From contig WPIO01000053.1 of assembly GCA_009760855.2 (NCBI GenBank), positions 679,501 through 743,500 of the forward strand: DNA of 64,000 bases. Reading direction: 5' to 3'. The notes under the pieces are model-generated. The model saw only the letters and a list, made by a program, of their open reading frames with translations, ran no database searches and had not been told where the DNA came from. Shown one piece after another: positions 20,005-30,719 of this stretch. Each line of letters begins with the position of its first letter. Within the stretch, counting starts at the first letter, position 1. Made by a program: the position numbers and the translations under genes. The stretch comes from Cristatella mucedo. Its lineage: Eukaryota > Bryozoa > Phylactolaemata > Cristatellidae.

Positions 20005-22165
20005 ACAATAATAGTAATAATAATGATAACAATAATAATAATGCACTTGATAAAGCACCCTCAGAGAACCCAATCTCTTTCTAGGCGCTTTACTTTTGCT
20101 GCAAAGGGAAACGCGATTGAATGGTGAGTAATATCGTGCTTGATAAACATCAAGGATAGCATGGTTACGGGTGACATGCATAGATGCAAATGTGGTTAGT
20201 GGCAGCATGCACAGTGTCAGCACGCATAAGCGCATGAAGGACGCATCAAAGCGACCCACTAAATGCTGTCCTAAATAGGTGTGTTTTTAATTTTTTTTCA
20301 AATGTGGTCAAGTCAGGGGATGTTCTGACGCAAGTCGGGAGGCGGTTCCAGGCTTTGGGAGCATACGAGCTAAGTGCACGGTCTCCAAAGGATTATAGGT
20401 TTGTACGAGGTATTGGTAAATTGTTGGATTCCGAAAAGCAGGTGGTACGATGCTTGGCCTGGTGGGAAGTAGATCTGAGAGATAGGCTGTAGCCAAAGAA
20501 TGAAGTGACCTAAAAGTGAGCAACAAAACTTTAAAGTCGATCCATTGCTTGACTGGTAGCCAGTGCAGGTCGGCGAGTAGTGGTGTGATGTGGCAACTGC
20601 GACGCTCACGACAGACAAGCCTAGCTGCAGAGTTTTGCACCAGCTGTAATCGTCAGATTGCACATGCCGGTAGGCCAGCAAGCAGTGAGTTACAGAAGTC
20701 AAGACGGTATGTCACGAATGCACGTACTAACTTGGACGTGTATCCTTATTTAAGCAAGCCCGAGTTTTAGCAATGTTCTGTAGCTGAAAGTAGGCAGATT
20801 CGACAGTGGAGCTGATGTGGTCGTCTAACGAGAGGTCATTTTGGAACATGACACCTAGATTTTGAGCCGATTCAACGGGAGATATGCTGGCAGGGCCAAT
20901 TTTGATCGTCAGCCTTTCCAATTTCTGAATCGCTTTACTCGGACCGTGTTTTACGGGAGCAAGAACGTGCACATTTCTTCAGTAAGGACGGCTAAAAACC
21001 TTTTGACTTAGCTGTTGATCACTGGGTAGTCAAACTTCTCAGCATTTGCCAGTAATTTTTTTCTGCCTCATAAATCGATTTTAGGTCAGACTGGCAAGCG
21101 TTCAGTTTTCACGTTTAATAGAAAACCTGGCTTCTTTCAGATTACGGTGTTAGACTGAAAGGATGCCTTTAAAATTGGATAGATCTGTATCACATCTCCG
21201 ATTTCTTAAAAGGAATTTCAAGCCTGCGCTTAGCATAGCAATTAATTTCAATTTTTACGTAATTTGAAAGGAATCTCCGAGATTATGTACACGGATAGAA
21301 TGGTCGGGAGCATGCTTGTGAAAAGCACTCTAAACGTTCACTGCATCAGATGGGGTATCGAGGCTATCGGTCGAGTCTCGGTGCAGATCAAGAAGACCTG
21401 CATCACAAACAGATTTAAAAAATGTTGTACGTGTCAATACTTTTAAAGTTACGTCGCTGGACAGGTTTCACATTAACCTCTACATACAAAGGAGCAGGAA
21501 CAGCAAACGAGAGACAACGATCCGAGAAATTCAGCAGACACACCTCAAGGTCAGTAGGTAAGACATCTTGGTGATCAGGAGATCTAGAATATGGCTGCCG
21601 ACGTGGGTGGTATGGTTAACGTGTTGAACCGAGCCAAAATTCACCAGACAGTCAAGAAATGAGCGGACCTGGCTGTTGCTAGGGTTGTCAGCGTGAGGAT
21701 TGATGTCTCGGCCTATCAGTAACGGCCTGTGACACACAAATATTTAAGCGAGGGACACGGAAAACGCCTCTACAAACAAGTGAGACAGCCAGCATTAGGT
21801 CAGTATCACAACAGTGAGACACATTGCCTTAGATGAGAACATGACTGCAACTTATACAAACGATAGCCCATGCGAAGAAATGCACATCTTATAGCCAATC
21901 AATTCACGAACAATTGCAACCTCGCCGCCAACCTTGAGAGTAGGCTTGGAATGATAGGATAAGAACCTGGGAGGAGTGGTCTAAGATATACAACTACTGG
22001 AAATGGGCGCGACCCAAGTTTTGGTAAGCAGAAATGCATCTGGCTTGATTTAGACCACCACATCGTGTAAAGGTAACACCTGGTTTTTAGACGTCGGAAA
22101 TCTAGTACGCCGAATTGAAGAGGCTGTCCAACAACTGCTTGATGCCGACAAAGAACAATACAATA
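20005..22165 (-). mobile_element. LINE-A copy with endonuclease but no RT
   Basis: Minus-strand order: endonuclease (22165-21480), linker (about 21320-20965), post-RT and C-terminal domain (20960-20300), then UTR, hairpin and (ATT)n at about 20005. The reverse transcriptase is absent between about 20965 and 20960, an internal deletion. Contains FRSLHSLATAYLSDLLP and the RAGLNVHVLAPVKHGPSK-like junction. Frames are broken. Confidence 0.78.
21480..22165 (-). pseudogene. LINE APE-type endonuclease remnant
   Basis: Minus-strand open segments give LLIGRDINPHADNPSNSQVR (GDFNIHxD motif of AP-endonuclease-like LINE nucleases, decayed) then VQHVNHTTHVGSHILDLLIT (the THxxGHxLDLxIT motif). Upstream pieces are frame-shifted. 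This nuclease nicks target DNA before reverse transcription. Confidence 0.72.
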
Positions 22166-22167
22166 AT

Positions 22168-22276
22168 TAATCACACTATATCATAAAGCTCACTCAGAGA
22201 ACTCAATCTATCTCTAAGCGCTTTACATTTGCTGCAAAGGAAATGTGATCGAATGGTGAGTGGTATTATGCTCGAT
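22168..22276 (-). mobile_element. LINE-A 3' end, short
   Basis: TATCATAAAGCTCACTCAGA...GTAAAGCG-type hairpin in minus sense and about 60 bp of UTR, ending at GCTCGAT. Confidence 0.7.
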
Positions 22277-22489
22277 ATGTAGCCGAGTTCATGGGTGCTA
22301 ACCTACTCCCACGACAGCCCTTTACTATCTAAGCACGTTATGGTCGTTACAAGGGCCCTCCGGCAGCAGAGGTCCAGGGGTGATCGACCGAGTACACAAC
22401 ACTTTATGTATTATACACGCATGCTCTATACAAAGAGGGGAGCTATACTAGTCTGCCGGGACGATCCTACCAAGGTGAACTACAAGGGC
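22277..22489. other. No recognisable gene
   Basis: Unassigned sequence in front of repeat X. No supported coding frame. Confidence 0.35.
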
Positions 22490-22850
22490 ATGAGATGACG
22501 CAGCAAGCGAGAACAAACGTGTTAGTTTCTCAGTCGGCTTCCTTAGTTACACCATTGCCCAGATTCCGTCGCAACAGTACAAGCATACGCCGTCAAACAG
22601 CCGGCTAGCTGAGTACCCTGGGATAGTCGGAGTCAACGTCTAGCACCGTCAGGAGCTTCCGCCGAAATAGAACGAGCACGCCGTAACAAGTTCCGGTCCT
22701 CAGGCCTCTGGGTGCTGACCCAGGCTTTGCCCTTCCTGGGTTCCGGTCCTCAGGCCTCAGGGAGCTGACCCCAGGCTTTGCCCTTCCTGGGCAAGATGAT
22801 GCCATGTCAGTGGCTCTGCCTATATTGGGGTACATATGGCAACATCCGGC
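22490..22850. repeat. Dispersed repeat X, copy 1
   Basis: Similar to 23264-23592: shared AAACGTGTTAG, CTCAGTCGGCTTCC, CCGGCTAGCTGAGTAC, GAGCTTCCGCCGAAA and CCCCAGGCTTT. This copy carries an internal 50-bp tandem duplication (TTCCGGTCCTCAGGCCTC at about 22691 and 22741). On the minus strand both copies encode VLVLFRRKL. Possibly LTR-like or a SINE; ends are not defined. Confidence 0.6.
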
Positions 22851-22984
22851 GGAAGTTGCGTCCTTAGAGCCGCAACTATCCACTCTGTGGACGTGTTTTT
22901 TAACTACCACAGAGGCTCTACATACACCGTGGTGGCTCATAAGCCTGACACCGAGTAACCGTGATTACAAAACTATTACGGTAC

Positions 22985-23112
22985 TACTAACATCACTAAT
23001 CTCAAACGTTGCTTTTTTGATCAAAAAGTTGCTTTTTTGATCAGGATTTCTATCTTTGCGTGGTGGAATGCAATGGAATACGGTGGATTTCGGTTTGGGC
23101 CTGGGCCACTGC
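22985..23112 (+). repeat. Dispersed repeat P, left part of split copy
   Basis: Matches about 33710-33812 (GCTTTTTTGATCAGGATTTC, TGGTGGAATGC, TTTCAGTGGACTTCGTAAGAA). Continuity with 23806 on is shown by the unsplit copy at 33.8 kb. Confidence 0.7.
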
Positions 23113-23805
23113 AATCTTATTTCAGTGGACTTCGTAAGAAGTTTAGTTCATATGCTCCCAAAGCCTGGAACTCCCTCCCACCTGCGTCAGAACATTCCCT
23201 GACCTGACCACATTTAAAAGGAACCTAAAAACACACCTATTTAGGACAGCATTTAGTGGGCCCCTGTGACGCCGCAAGCGCGGAAAACGTGTTAGTGCTC
23301 AGTCGGCTTCCACAGTCGCACCGTCGCAGGACTCCGTTTTACCAGTACACGCGTACGCCGTCCAAGACCCGGCTAGCTGAGTACTCTGTGGTAGACGGAG
23401 CGGACGTCCAACACACTCGGGAGCTTCCGCCGAAAAAGAACGAGCACGTTGTACCCAGTACAACGTACAGTACTCCCAGAGTTCCCGTCCTTGGAACTCT
23501 GGGAGCTGACCCCAGGCTTTACCCTTCCGGGGCAAGGCGACGCCCAGCCCGACATATCGAATGTCAGTGGGTCCGCCTACGCTAGGGTACATGCTTATGC
23601 GTGCTGACACTGTGCATGCTGCCACTAACCACATTTGCATGCTGACCCTGTGCATGTCATCCCTAACCATGTTATTCATTTTGTTTGTTTTTCGAGCATG
23701 ATTTTACTTACCATTCAATTGCATTTCTCTTTGCAGCAAATTTAAAGCGCCCAGAGAGAGATTAACTTCTCTGAGGGCGCTTTATTAAGTCCATTACATA
23801 TTATT
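23113..23805 (+). mobile_element. LINE-A tail carrying repeat X, inserted in repeat P
   Basis: Starts in the C-terminal coding part (YAPKAWNSLP-type), reaches CCCCTGTGA at 23263, is replaced by repeat X to about 23592, and continues from CATGCTTATGCGTGCTGAC to the hairpin and end at about 23805. TAAGAA flanks both ends, consistent with a target-site duplication. Confidence 0.75.
23264..23592. repeat. Dispersed repeat X, copy 2, within LINE-A UTR
   Basis: Same repeat as 22490-22850 without the 50-bp duplication. It ends CGCCTACGCTAGGGTACATG and is joined to the LINE-A UTR; the same join is at 14823. Confidence 0.65.
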
Positions 23806-24160
23806 AAGAACGCGTGAGCAGAATCACGAGAAATTTGGTTACATTGTGAGCATAGCATAGTTTGATATTCCTAACTTTTTGGAGCCATTGACGGCTGATA
23901 TTTGGTGGATTTGACAGAAGCTAGAATGGGTTGAGATGGATAACTGTGGATTGCCGTACAGGCGTCCGCCGTCAAAGCTCATTTGCATAAGTGCTCGCCT
24001 ACGCAGCAACATGAAATTTGGTGGAAGGATAAATTGGAACGTGTACTTCAATATAGGCACACAATTTTAGTTTGGAAACGCTTAGGTCTGGTCTTTGTTA
24101 GCCTAATGAGAGTCGATTGCGGTGGATCTGTGGTAATTCGTCGAACCCGATGCATACCAC
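23806..24160 (+). repeat. Dispersed repeat P, right part
   Basis: Matches 33813-34165: GTTTGATATTCC, GATTGCCGTACAGGCGTCCG, CAAAGCTCATTTGCATAAGT, TGGTAATTCGTCGAACCCG. No coding function assigned. Confidence 0.72.
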
Positions 24161-24164
24161 CCTC

Positions 24165-24600
24165 GGCGCCGCACCAGCCGGGTCGCTGCCACACCTATCG
24201 CGTTACAGGCATCGAAATGCGATGCTGCTGGTTCGATTGGGCAGAGCGGCCGCTTGGCCGTAGTTCAGTCAGTTGCTAAGTTCTATCCGTGAAATCACCC
24301 GTGAACGAATTCAAATGCGAATCGAAATTATCAAAATTGGTAAAATATCACGTCGCTTTCTTGGTGAACTTAGCTTGGGTGGCGTCTTCACGGGAGGACC
24401 GGGCGACGCCCGGCAATAAGCGGCGCCGGTACATAGGTTTGTCAGCTCTTTCCGGGCTTCCGGTGGGACACTCCCCGTTTTAGTGACACCGTTTCCACCT
24501 GCAGAGCAGAACTGGAAGCCGCGCCAGCCGGAACCCGATGTTCTCGATGCACTTGCAGCCATATCTGTCCTTGGCTGCAAGAAACACTTCGGCTACCGGT
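24165..24600 (+). repeat. Dispersed repeat Q, copy 1
   Basis: Reverse-complement similarity to 43430-43840: GTCGCTGCCACACCTATCGC, GTTACAGGCATC, TGGTTCGAT and, further on, TTTCCACCTGCAGAGC and CCGGGCTTCCGGTGGGAC. A plus frame reads PGRCHTYRVTGIEMRCCWFD; the partner reads PGRCRRTYRVTGV...RWFDRA. No known family recognised. Confidence 0.6.
24552..24581. repeat. Perfect 10-bp-arm inverted repeat
   Basis: CTTGCAGCCA, ten-base spacer, TGGCTGCAAG. Lies at the edge of repeat Q. Role unknown. Confidence 0.6.
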
Positions 24601-24805
24601 GACCACCGGATAAGAAATACTATGACTTTGACTCGAATATCCCTACACGGCTTGTCTCTTTCATACCTAGCTGAACTGCTTGAATAATTTCAGTCTCCTC
24701 GTGCCCTCCCGACTACCGAAGTCGAGAAACTAACTGTTAACGTTATCCCTTTTTTGCTTGCAAACCGTTGAAGAGAGAATAGCTTGTGCCACCTCGCAAT
24801 TAATC
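24601..24805. other. No recognisable gene
   Basis: Short unassigned spacer between repeat Q and a LINE-B fragment. Confidence 0.35.
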
Positions 24806-25060
24806 AAACGCAGAGCACAAAATTATTAGGAAACAATCTTCTCCCCTATTGCCAAACTGGTCACATCTTTTCTAGCCTCTGTGCCCTGTTCGTTCCTCTT
24901 AATCGCTTCCTCAACTGTCCTGCAGACTCATACATACTTCTCACTTTCTCTTTTCCGTGCGTGGTGGATTCTATTGGCCTTCAAGTGTGCACCAAAAGCT
25001 TCTTAGGCTTTTAGTTCGCTATAGATGGCCCTCCATCTTACAGAAACCTCACCAACGTAG
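24806..25060 (+). mobile_element. LINE-B C-terminal fragment
   Basis: Plus frame NCPADSYILLTFSFPCVVDS, then VCTKSFLGF, resembles the LINE-B C-terminus (NCSPDSAMLPTFSLLRETKS...RTESRLG). Degenerate, no 3' end. Confidence 0.6.
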
Positions 25061-25367
25061 CACCCCCTTATATATACCTTAGCACCCGTAAAACCTGTTG
25101 AAACCCTAAATAACCGTAAAACTAGATAACCGTAAACTCTTAAAACTCGTTGATCCATGGTACACGCTAACCAAACACATAGGATTTACTTCCGAACCTT
25201 AGTTCAAGTTACCAAACCCATAGCATCTAACGTGAATTTAGCTCAGTATTTATCTGATTAAAAGAGATCAAGTGTATTTTTTCTTAAGGCTTAATTGCGA
25301 TATTAAGGAACAAGTGGGCTGCCAGGCGGATCAGCTCGTGTGCACACAGAGCATACGCATCTAACGT
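25061..25367. other. No recognisable gene
   Basis: AT-rich unassigned sequence; contains short direct repeats of TAAAAC-type words only. Confidence 0.35.
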
Positions 25368-25565
25368 GGCAACTGAGACGCTCACGACAGACAAGCCTAG
25401 CTGCAGAGTTTAGCATCAGCTGTAAGTGCACGATTGCACCTGCCGGTAGACCAGCAAGCAATGAGTTACAGAATCCAAGATGGGATGTCACAAATGCATG
25501 GACCAACTTTAATATGGTATCCCTATCGAAACAAGCTCAAAAATTAGCAATGTTATTTAACATAA
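25368..25565 (-). mobile_element. LINE-A post-RT fragment
   Basis: Minus frame AFVTSHLGFCNSLLAGLPAG, then IVHLQLMLNSAARLVCRERL, corresponds to the LINE-A segment after RT. Both ends are truncated. Confidence 0.8.
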
Positions 25566-25979
25566 AAAAGGAGAAATGGTGGATTTAAACACAACGTTAC
25601 ATTTTTTTGCTGTTACTCATGCTGACTGCTATGTAAAAACCGTGCAAAGTAGGTAATAAAAGACCTTGAATATTCGTACTTAAAAAATTTATGGCATAAA
25701 CACTTACTAAGTGAACATGCTAAATTTTGATACCAAGTTCACAATTTAAAGTATGACTTTTCACGTTAGTTTTGTGAATTATATAAACTGCGACTGAAAT
25801 GCTTACAACTCCAAAGCAACTCGTTCAACCAACTCGTTCAGCACGTGAATTTGGAGCCACGACGCATGTGGAAGTTTCCGGTCGTTCGTAGAGCTTATCA
25901 TCCCACAGAGTCATCTTTGCCAATAGTGTTAACAGTTTTCTTGGAATGTCGTATACACTTGGTAGAGTCTTTAACTTAT
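25566..25979. other. No certain gene
   Basis: AT-rich; the right end (AACTCGTTCAACCAACTCG) includes a small direct duplication. It may include decayed LINE sequence before the RT remnant. Confidence 0.35.
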
Positions 25980-26360
25980 TTTTCTAGGCCTCTCGGTACC
26001 AAGTTCTTCTTGAAGCGCCTCTCATCTGGACCGACCTCACTGGTACTACGTTGCAGTGAGACTTAAGAGTGTCTATGACGACGAAAAATACTCATCCAGA
26101 GAACCCCTTCAGTACGTGGTAATCCAAAACTATGTGTCTGGTTCAAATTTTTTGACATCTTACAATCTCCTTCTTGTCGATGTAATTTCCAAGCACAATC
26201 CTAGCTTTCATCTCTATGAAGATGACACGCAGCTTTGCTTTGATCTCCCTAAGCTTGAGGTGAGCTCTCCCAACTCCTTTTGTGAATGCATTGCTGACTT
26301 CTGCACGTGGATGGGAACAAACTTTCTTAAATTATTTGACCTTAAACCAATTTAATATTT
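25980..26360 (+). pseudogene. LINE-A reverse transcriptase remnant
   Basis: Fragments FLKRLSSGPTSLVLRCSE and VISKHNPSFHLYEDDTQLCF, then TWMGTNFLKL, correspond to RT from the LERLSS region through the catalytic box. The YADD alanine is Glu (YEDD). Frame-shifted and dead. Confidence 0.72.
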
Positions 26361-26435
26361 TTAAAAAATTTAGTGTGACTAAAGTCAAGCACATTCCTTA
26401 AATTCCGCAGTCAAGCGTGCAAGTCAAGTCAATCA

Positions 26436-26570
26436 ACCCAGAAGCTTTTGCTCAGCAGGTCCTAGACTGGGAAACTCACTTCAACGTTTCTTATGCAACG
26501 ACAAATAATCTCCTGCTGCCGTCTGTGGCACATCCTTTCCAGCGGTCCTGAGCTGCTACTTTCATGCTAC
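26436..26570 (+). mobile_element. LINE-B C-terminal fragment
   Basis: CAGGTCCTAGACTGGGAAAC...GCGGTCCTGAGCTGCTACTT matches LINE-B coding sequence (GPRLWNSLPQFL... AVLSCYF). It joins LINE-A directly at 26571. Confidence 0.7.
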
Positions 26571-27345
26571 TCACTGCTAAAATTAGGGCTTGTTTAGATA
26601 AGGATACCACGTCCAAGTTGGTCCATGCATTCGTGACATCCCGTCTCGACTTCTGCAACTCATTGCTTACTGGCCTACCAGCATGTGCGATCAGGCGATT
26701 GCAGCTGGTACAAAACTCGGCAGCTAGGTTTGTCTGTCGTGAGCATCGCAGTTGCCACATTACTCCACTTCTCGCCGACCTGCACTGGCTACCAGTGAGG
26801 CAACGGATTGAATTCAAGGTTTTGTCGCTCACTTTTAGGTCTCTTCATTCTATGGCTCCAGCCTATCTTTCAGATATACTACCCCATCAGGCCAAGCATC
26901 ATATCACCCGCTTTTCGGAATCCAACAATCTGGAAATACCTCGTACAAACCTTAAATCCTTTGGAGACCTTGCATTCAGCTCGTATGCTCCCAAAGCCTG
27001 GAACTCCCTCCCGACCTGCGTCAGAACATCTCATGACCTGACCACATTTAAAAGAAACTTAAAAACACACCTTTTTAGGACAGCATTTAGTGGGTCCCTG
27101 TGATTCGTCCTCGATGTGCTTATGCGTGCTGACACTGTTCATGCTGCCACTAACCACATTTGCATGCTGACCCTGTGCATGTCACCCCTAACCATATTAT
27201 TCATTTCGTTTGTTTTTCAAGCATGATTTTACTTACTATTCAATTGCATATCACTTTGCAGCAAATGTAAAGCGCCTAGAAAGAGATTAAGTTCTCTGAG
27301 GGCGCTTTATCAAGTGCCATATTATTATTATTATTATTATTACCT
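26571..27345 (+). mobile_element. LINE-A 3' part with long open frame
   Basis: One of the best-preserved LINE-A C-termini: an open frame of about 179 codons (26564-27103) runs from KIRACLDKDTTSKLVHAFVT through RLDFCNSLLTGLPACAIRRL, DLHWLPVRQRIEFKVLSLTF, KAWNSLPTCVRTSHDL to LKTHLFRTAFSGSL and a stop. A UTR, the AAAGCGCC hairpin and (ATT)n follow. This is the domain after RT; its function in L2-like LINEs is not established. 5'-truncated, so not autonomous. Confidence 0.85.
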
Positions 27346-27490
27346 TAACTGCTCTCCTGACTCTGCTATGCTTCATACTTTCCCTTTGTTTCGTGAGATG
27401 AAGTCTGATGGCTACCGAATGCGTACCGAAAGCCTCTTAAGCTGTGAGTGGGCAATGCAAAACTCTCCTGCCTAACACGGACCCAGTCTT
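27346..27490 (+). mobile_element. LINE-B fragment
   Basis: CTTAACTGCTCTCCTGACTC...ACTCTCCTGCCTAACAC is LINE-B C-terminal coding and UTR sequence without its terminal repeat. Confidence 0.75.
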
Positions 27491-27560
27491 TGCGGATTTG
27501 AGGAGTTACACAAGGAGAAGAATTACCTTAAATAACCTTCAACTCGTGATACTCGTGATA

Positions 27561-27769
<209 letters not shown>

Positions 27770-27867
27770 TATCCGAGATGGTCCATATATTTTTTATTCC
27801 GTCTCCGTCTGTCACTCACGCCTGCTACCCGAGTCTTCCTACCTGTGCATTAAATGGTGCTACTATA

Positions 27868-28063
27868 CTTTGCGCAAAACTCTGGAGCCGTGCTTCCCTG
27901 CAATGCTGACCGCGAAAGTACCGTCTTGCACTACTTCTCGCCCACAAGAACTGGCTCCTTAGCAAGCAGTGCACTGACGTCAAGTTTTTCCTTTACTCAA
28001 TTTCAGGTCTCTTAATTCCTCTGCCCCTGCCTACCTATCTGGAATACCTACCGATCACCAGTA
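27868..28063 (+). mobile_element. LINE-A fragment, strongly decayed
   Basis: GCAAAACTCTGGAGCCGTGC, CTACTTCTCGCCCAC and TTTCAGGTCTCTTAATTCC align in order with the LINE-A post-RT region. Confidence 0.55.
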
Positions 28064-28217
28064 AAATTTAATGAATCTCCGTCTGGAACTCTACAAAGCC
28101 ATAAAGACTCAGTCGATGTTAAGCAGGAGACTTGACTTGAATGCACTCAAAGCTGCTTTCGGTATGCATACCATCGCCAATAGAATTCATCTCTTGCATC
28201 AGAGAGAAAATGAGAAA
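28064..28217 (-). mobile_element. LINE-B tail, part 1
   Basis: GAATCTCCGTCTGGAACTC...GAGAGAAAATGAGAA is the LINE-B UTR and C-terminus in minus sense. It is interrupted by two SINEs and resumes at 28546. Confidence 0.75.
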
Positions 28218-28391
28218 AAAAATCCTAGCTGATTAAACAGCCTCTTTTTGTATAGCGACGGGAGAGCCTTTCCGGCTATCACCACCGCTTGCATTGGCGA
28301 TAAAGGATCGCCCACCGCAGGAATCGAACCCACGACCTCGGGACCGAGGTCGTGAAAGCAACCGCCTTACCTAGTGTGCCATCACGGCTCA
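28218..28391 (-). mobile_element. SINE-1 copy, full length
   Basis: Minus-strand SINE with GTGATGGCACACTAGG (box A-like), GGTTCGATTCC (box B), the GATCCTTTATCGCC body, AAAAAGAGGCTGTTTAATCA and a T-rich end. Best-preserved copy in the window. Confidence 0.85.
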
Positions 28392-28545
28392 CCAAAAAAA
28401 CTCATACTTGCTTAAACAGCCTCTTTTTGTATAGCGACAGAAGAGCCTTTACGGCTATCACCACCGCTTGCATTGGCGATAAAGGATCGCCCACCGCAAG
28501 AATCGAGCCCATGACCCCGGGGCCGAGGTCATGAAAGGCGTAGCT
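28392..28545 (-). mobile_element. SINE-1 copy, 5'-truncated, adjacent to another
   Basis: Same orientation as the preceding SINE, keeping box B (as GGGCTCGATTCTTGC) and the body but lacking box A. Lies head-to-tail with its neighbour inside LINE-B. Confidence 0.82.
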
Positions 28546-28640
28546 AAGTCAGCAGAGCAGTTTTGGAAGTGAGTAGCATGGAACTAATTCGGTGTGGCTA
28601 GAAAGGATGGGCATCAGGAGAATAAATCAAATAAGTCAGC
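28546..28640 (-). mobile_element. LINE-B tail, part 2
   Basis: TAGCTAAGTCAGCAGAGCAG... continues the LINE-B sequence broken at 28217, then decays. Confidence 0.7.
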
Positions 28641-28689
28641 ATCAGGAGAATAAATTTTGTAATCCAATGTAACCAATGAGGTGCAGCCA

Positions 28690-29760
28690 GGACTCGAGGG
28701 ACAAAATTCTAGGAGGATACCATCGCAAGGATGGACTACCTGATCGAGTCTATCTTCTGGACAAACAACCGAGAGAAGTGACCAGGTAGATCATCACAGG
28801 TATCATCAAATAAGGAGCTCATATGGGAGCTATTGAGGAGATGGTGGATGTTCAATAGCAGCATTTTTGGATTGTGTATCTTTGATTCGACGATGTTTTA
28901 ATAGAGAAGCTACACTTGGCCGTTGCTAGGATCGATTGGTACGACCTACAGTAGTCCTCGTACGCCGGTCGGTCCACACTCGGTCCTAATCTTGTGTATG
29001 CTTTTTCAAGCATGCACTTAGTATACCTAGCTAGTTTAATGTCTTCGGTTAACCATAGGCCAAATTTGCAAGAGCTCACAGTACGCTTTGTTACAGTTGC
29101 AATTTCGTCGAGCGAGTCAGTTAGTGTCATGTTGTAGCTATCTACCAATGATGTCAGGTCGGAAGAGGGAATGAGCAGCAGAGGTGAGGCAGATATTCTC
29201 GCACGGACAGCATCGATGTCAAGGGCCTTGATGTTTTGCCATTCATAGGTGATTTTACAGGAGGAGGAAGCGAGCACACGCTGTAGACACAGTGAGATCT
29301 GCGTGTGGTCAGATAACCAGGATTTGGAAATAATCGGTGATGGCGAAGCGAAGTTGTGCGAGAAACTTTGTTCAAGCGTGTTACCATTGATGTGAGTACG
29401 GCCGTGCACGTGCGACGCAAGAGACGTGTCAGTAAATGCACGAAATTAAGTGCCGAAGGCGTCAGATAAGTTATTAAAGTGAATGTTGGCATCCACCATA
29501 ACGAGAAAGTATTGATTTAATGCACACAGAATCGAAATGAGACCAGAGAAATCTGAGATAACACGGCATTTGGTACCTGGTGGGCGATAGACTAATGCAA
29601 CCATGGATATGTTGTTTTCAGGTGAGATCAAGACAATCGATTCGAAAGACAACGTCGAAGGTACTGCACATGGCTTGAAGCTGAATTTCGAGCACACGAT
29701 AACAGCAACTTCAGCTGCAGTTTTGATTGATCTAGGGGTGCAAGGATGATCATAAAACAG
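28690..29760 (-). pseudogene. LINE endonuclease and linker remnant
   Basis: Minus-strand frames give ISMVALVYRPPGTKCRVISD (YRPPG box), LNQYFLVMVDANIHFNNLSD (GDxNIH-like box, G lost), then WLSDHTQISLCL (SDH catalytic box). A linker follows (LWLTEDIKLARYTKCMLEKA ... EDYCRSYQSILATAKCSF). This is an APE-type LINE endonuclease, better preserved than that at 21.5 kb. Two frame breaks. No RT follows. Confidence 0.8.
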
Positions 29761-29839
29761 ACTAACTAGTTATAGGCATACTAAGTGGTATACAGAAATA
29801 GAAAAGGCTAGTACACAAAATTGGTTTTGCCAGCATATC

Positions 29840-30705
29840 TCCTGTTGAATCTGCACGAAATAAAGGTGTAATGTTCCAAAGTGACCTCTCGTTAGACAAC
29901 CACATCAGCTCCACAGTCAAGTCTGCCTACTTTCAATTAAATAACATTGCTAAAATTCGGGCTTGTTTTTTTAAATAAAGATACCGCGTCTAAGTTGGTC
30001 CATGCATGTGTGACATCCCGTCTTGAATTATATAACTCACTGCTTTCTGACCTACCGGCGTGTGCAATCAGACGATTACAGCTGTTGTAAAACTCCGAAG
30101 CTAGACTTGTCTGTCGTGAGCAGCGCAGCTGCCACATCACACCACTTCTCGCTGACCTACACTGGCTATCAGTCAAGTAACGGATTGACTTCAAGGTATT
30201 GTCTCTTACTTTTAGGTCACTTCATTGTTTGTCTCTAGCCTATCTCTCATATCTACTCCCCCACCAGGCCAAGCATCGTACCACCGCTTCTCGGAATCGA
30301 ACAGGTTACCAATACCTCGTAAAAACCTCAAATCATTTGGAGACCGTGCATTTAGTTTGTATGCTCCCAAAGCCTGGAACTCACTCCCGGACTTGCGTCA
30401 GAACATCCCCTGACTTGATCACATTTAAAAAGAACTTGAATACACCTATTTAGGACAGCATTTGGTGGGTACCTGGGATTCGTGCTTGATGTGCTTATGT
30501 GTGCTGACACTGTGCATGCTGCCACTAACCACATTTGTATGCTGACCCTGTGCATGTCACCCCTAACCATTTTATTCATGTTGTTTATCAAGAATGATAT
30601 TACTCACCATTCAATCGCGGTTCCCTATGCAGCAAATTTGAAGCACCAAGAAAGAGATTGAGTTCTCTGAGGGCGCTTTATCAAGTGCATTAATATTATT
30701 ATTAT
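29840..30705 (+). mobile_element. LINE-A 3' part
   Basis: From the segment after RT (SCTKLVLPAYLLLNLHEIKV-like, decayed) through post-RT, C-terminus, UTR, hairpin and (ATT)n at about 30700. Several stops, for example in place of the VKQRID Gln. Confidence 0.82.
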
Positions 30706-30719
30706 CCACGTGCAGGGTC

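Noticed and set aside
26491-26832. Antisense frames of LINE-A reading SDKTLKSIRCLTGSQCRSAR (also at 34552 and 37039)
   Set aside because: Reverse-strand shadows of the LINE-A post-RT domain, recurring at every copy.
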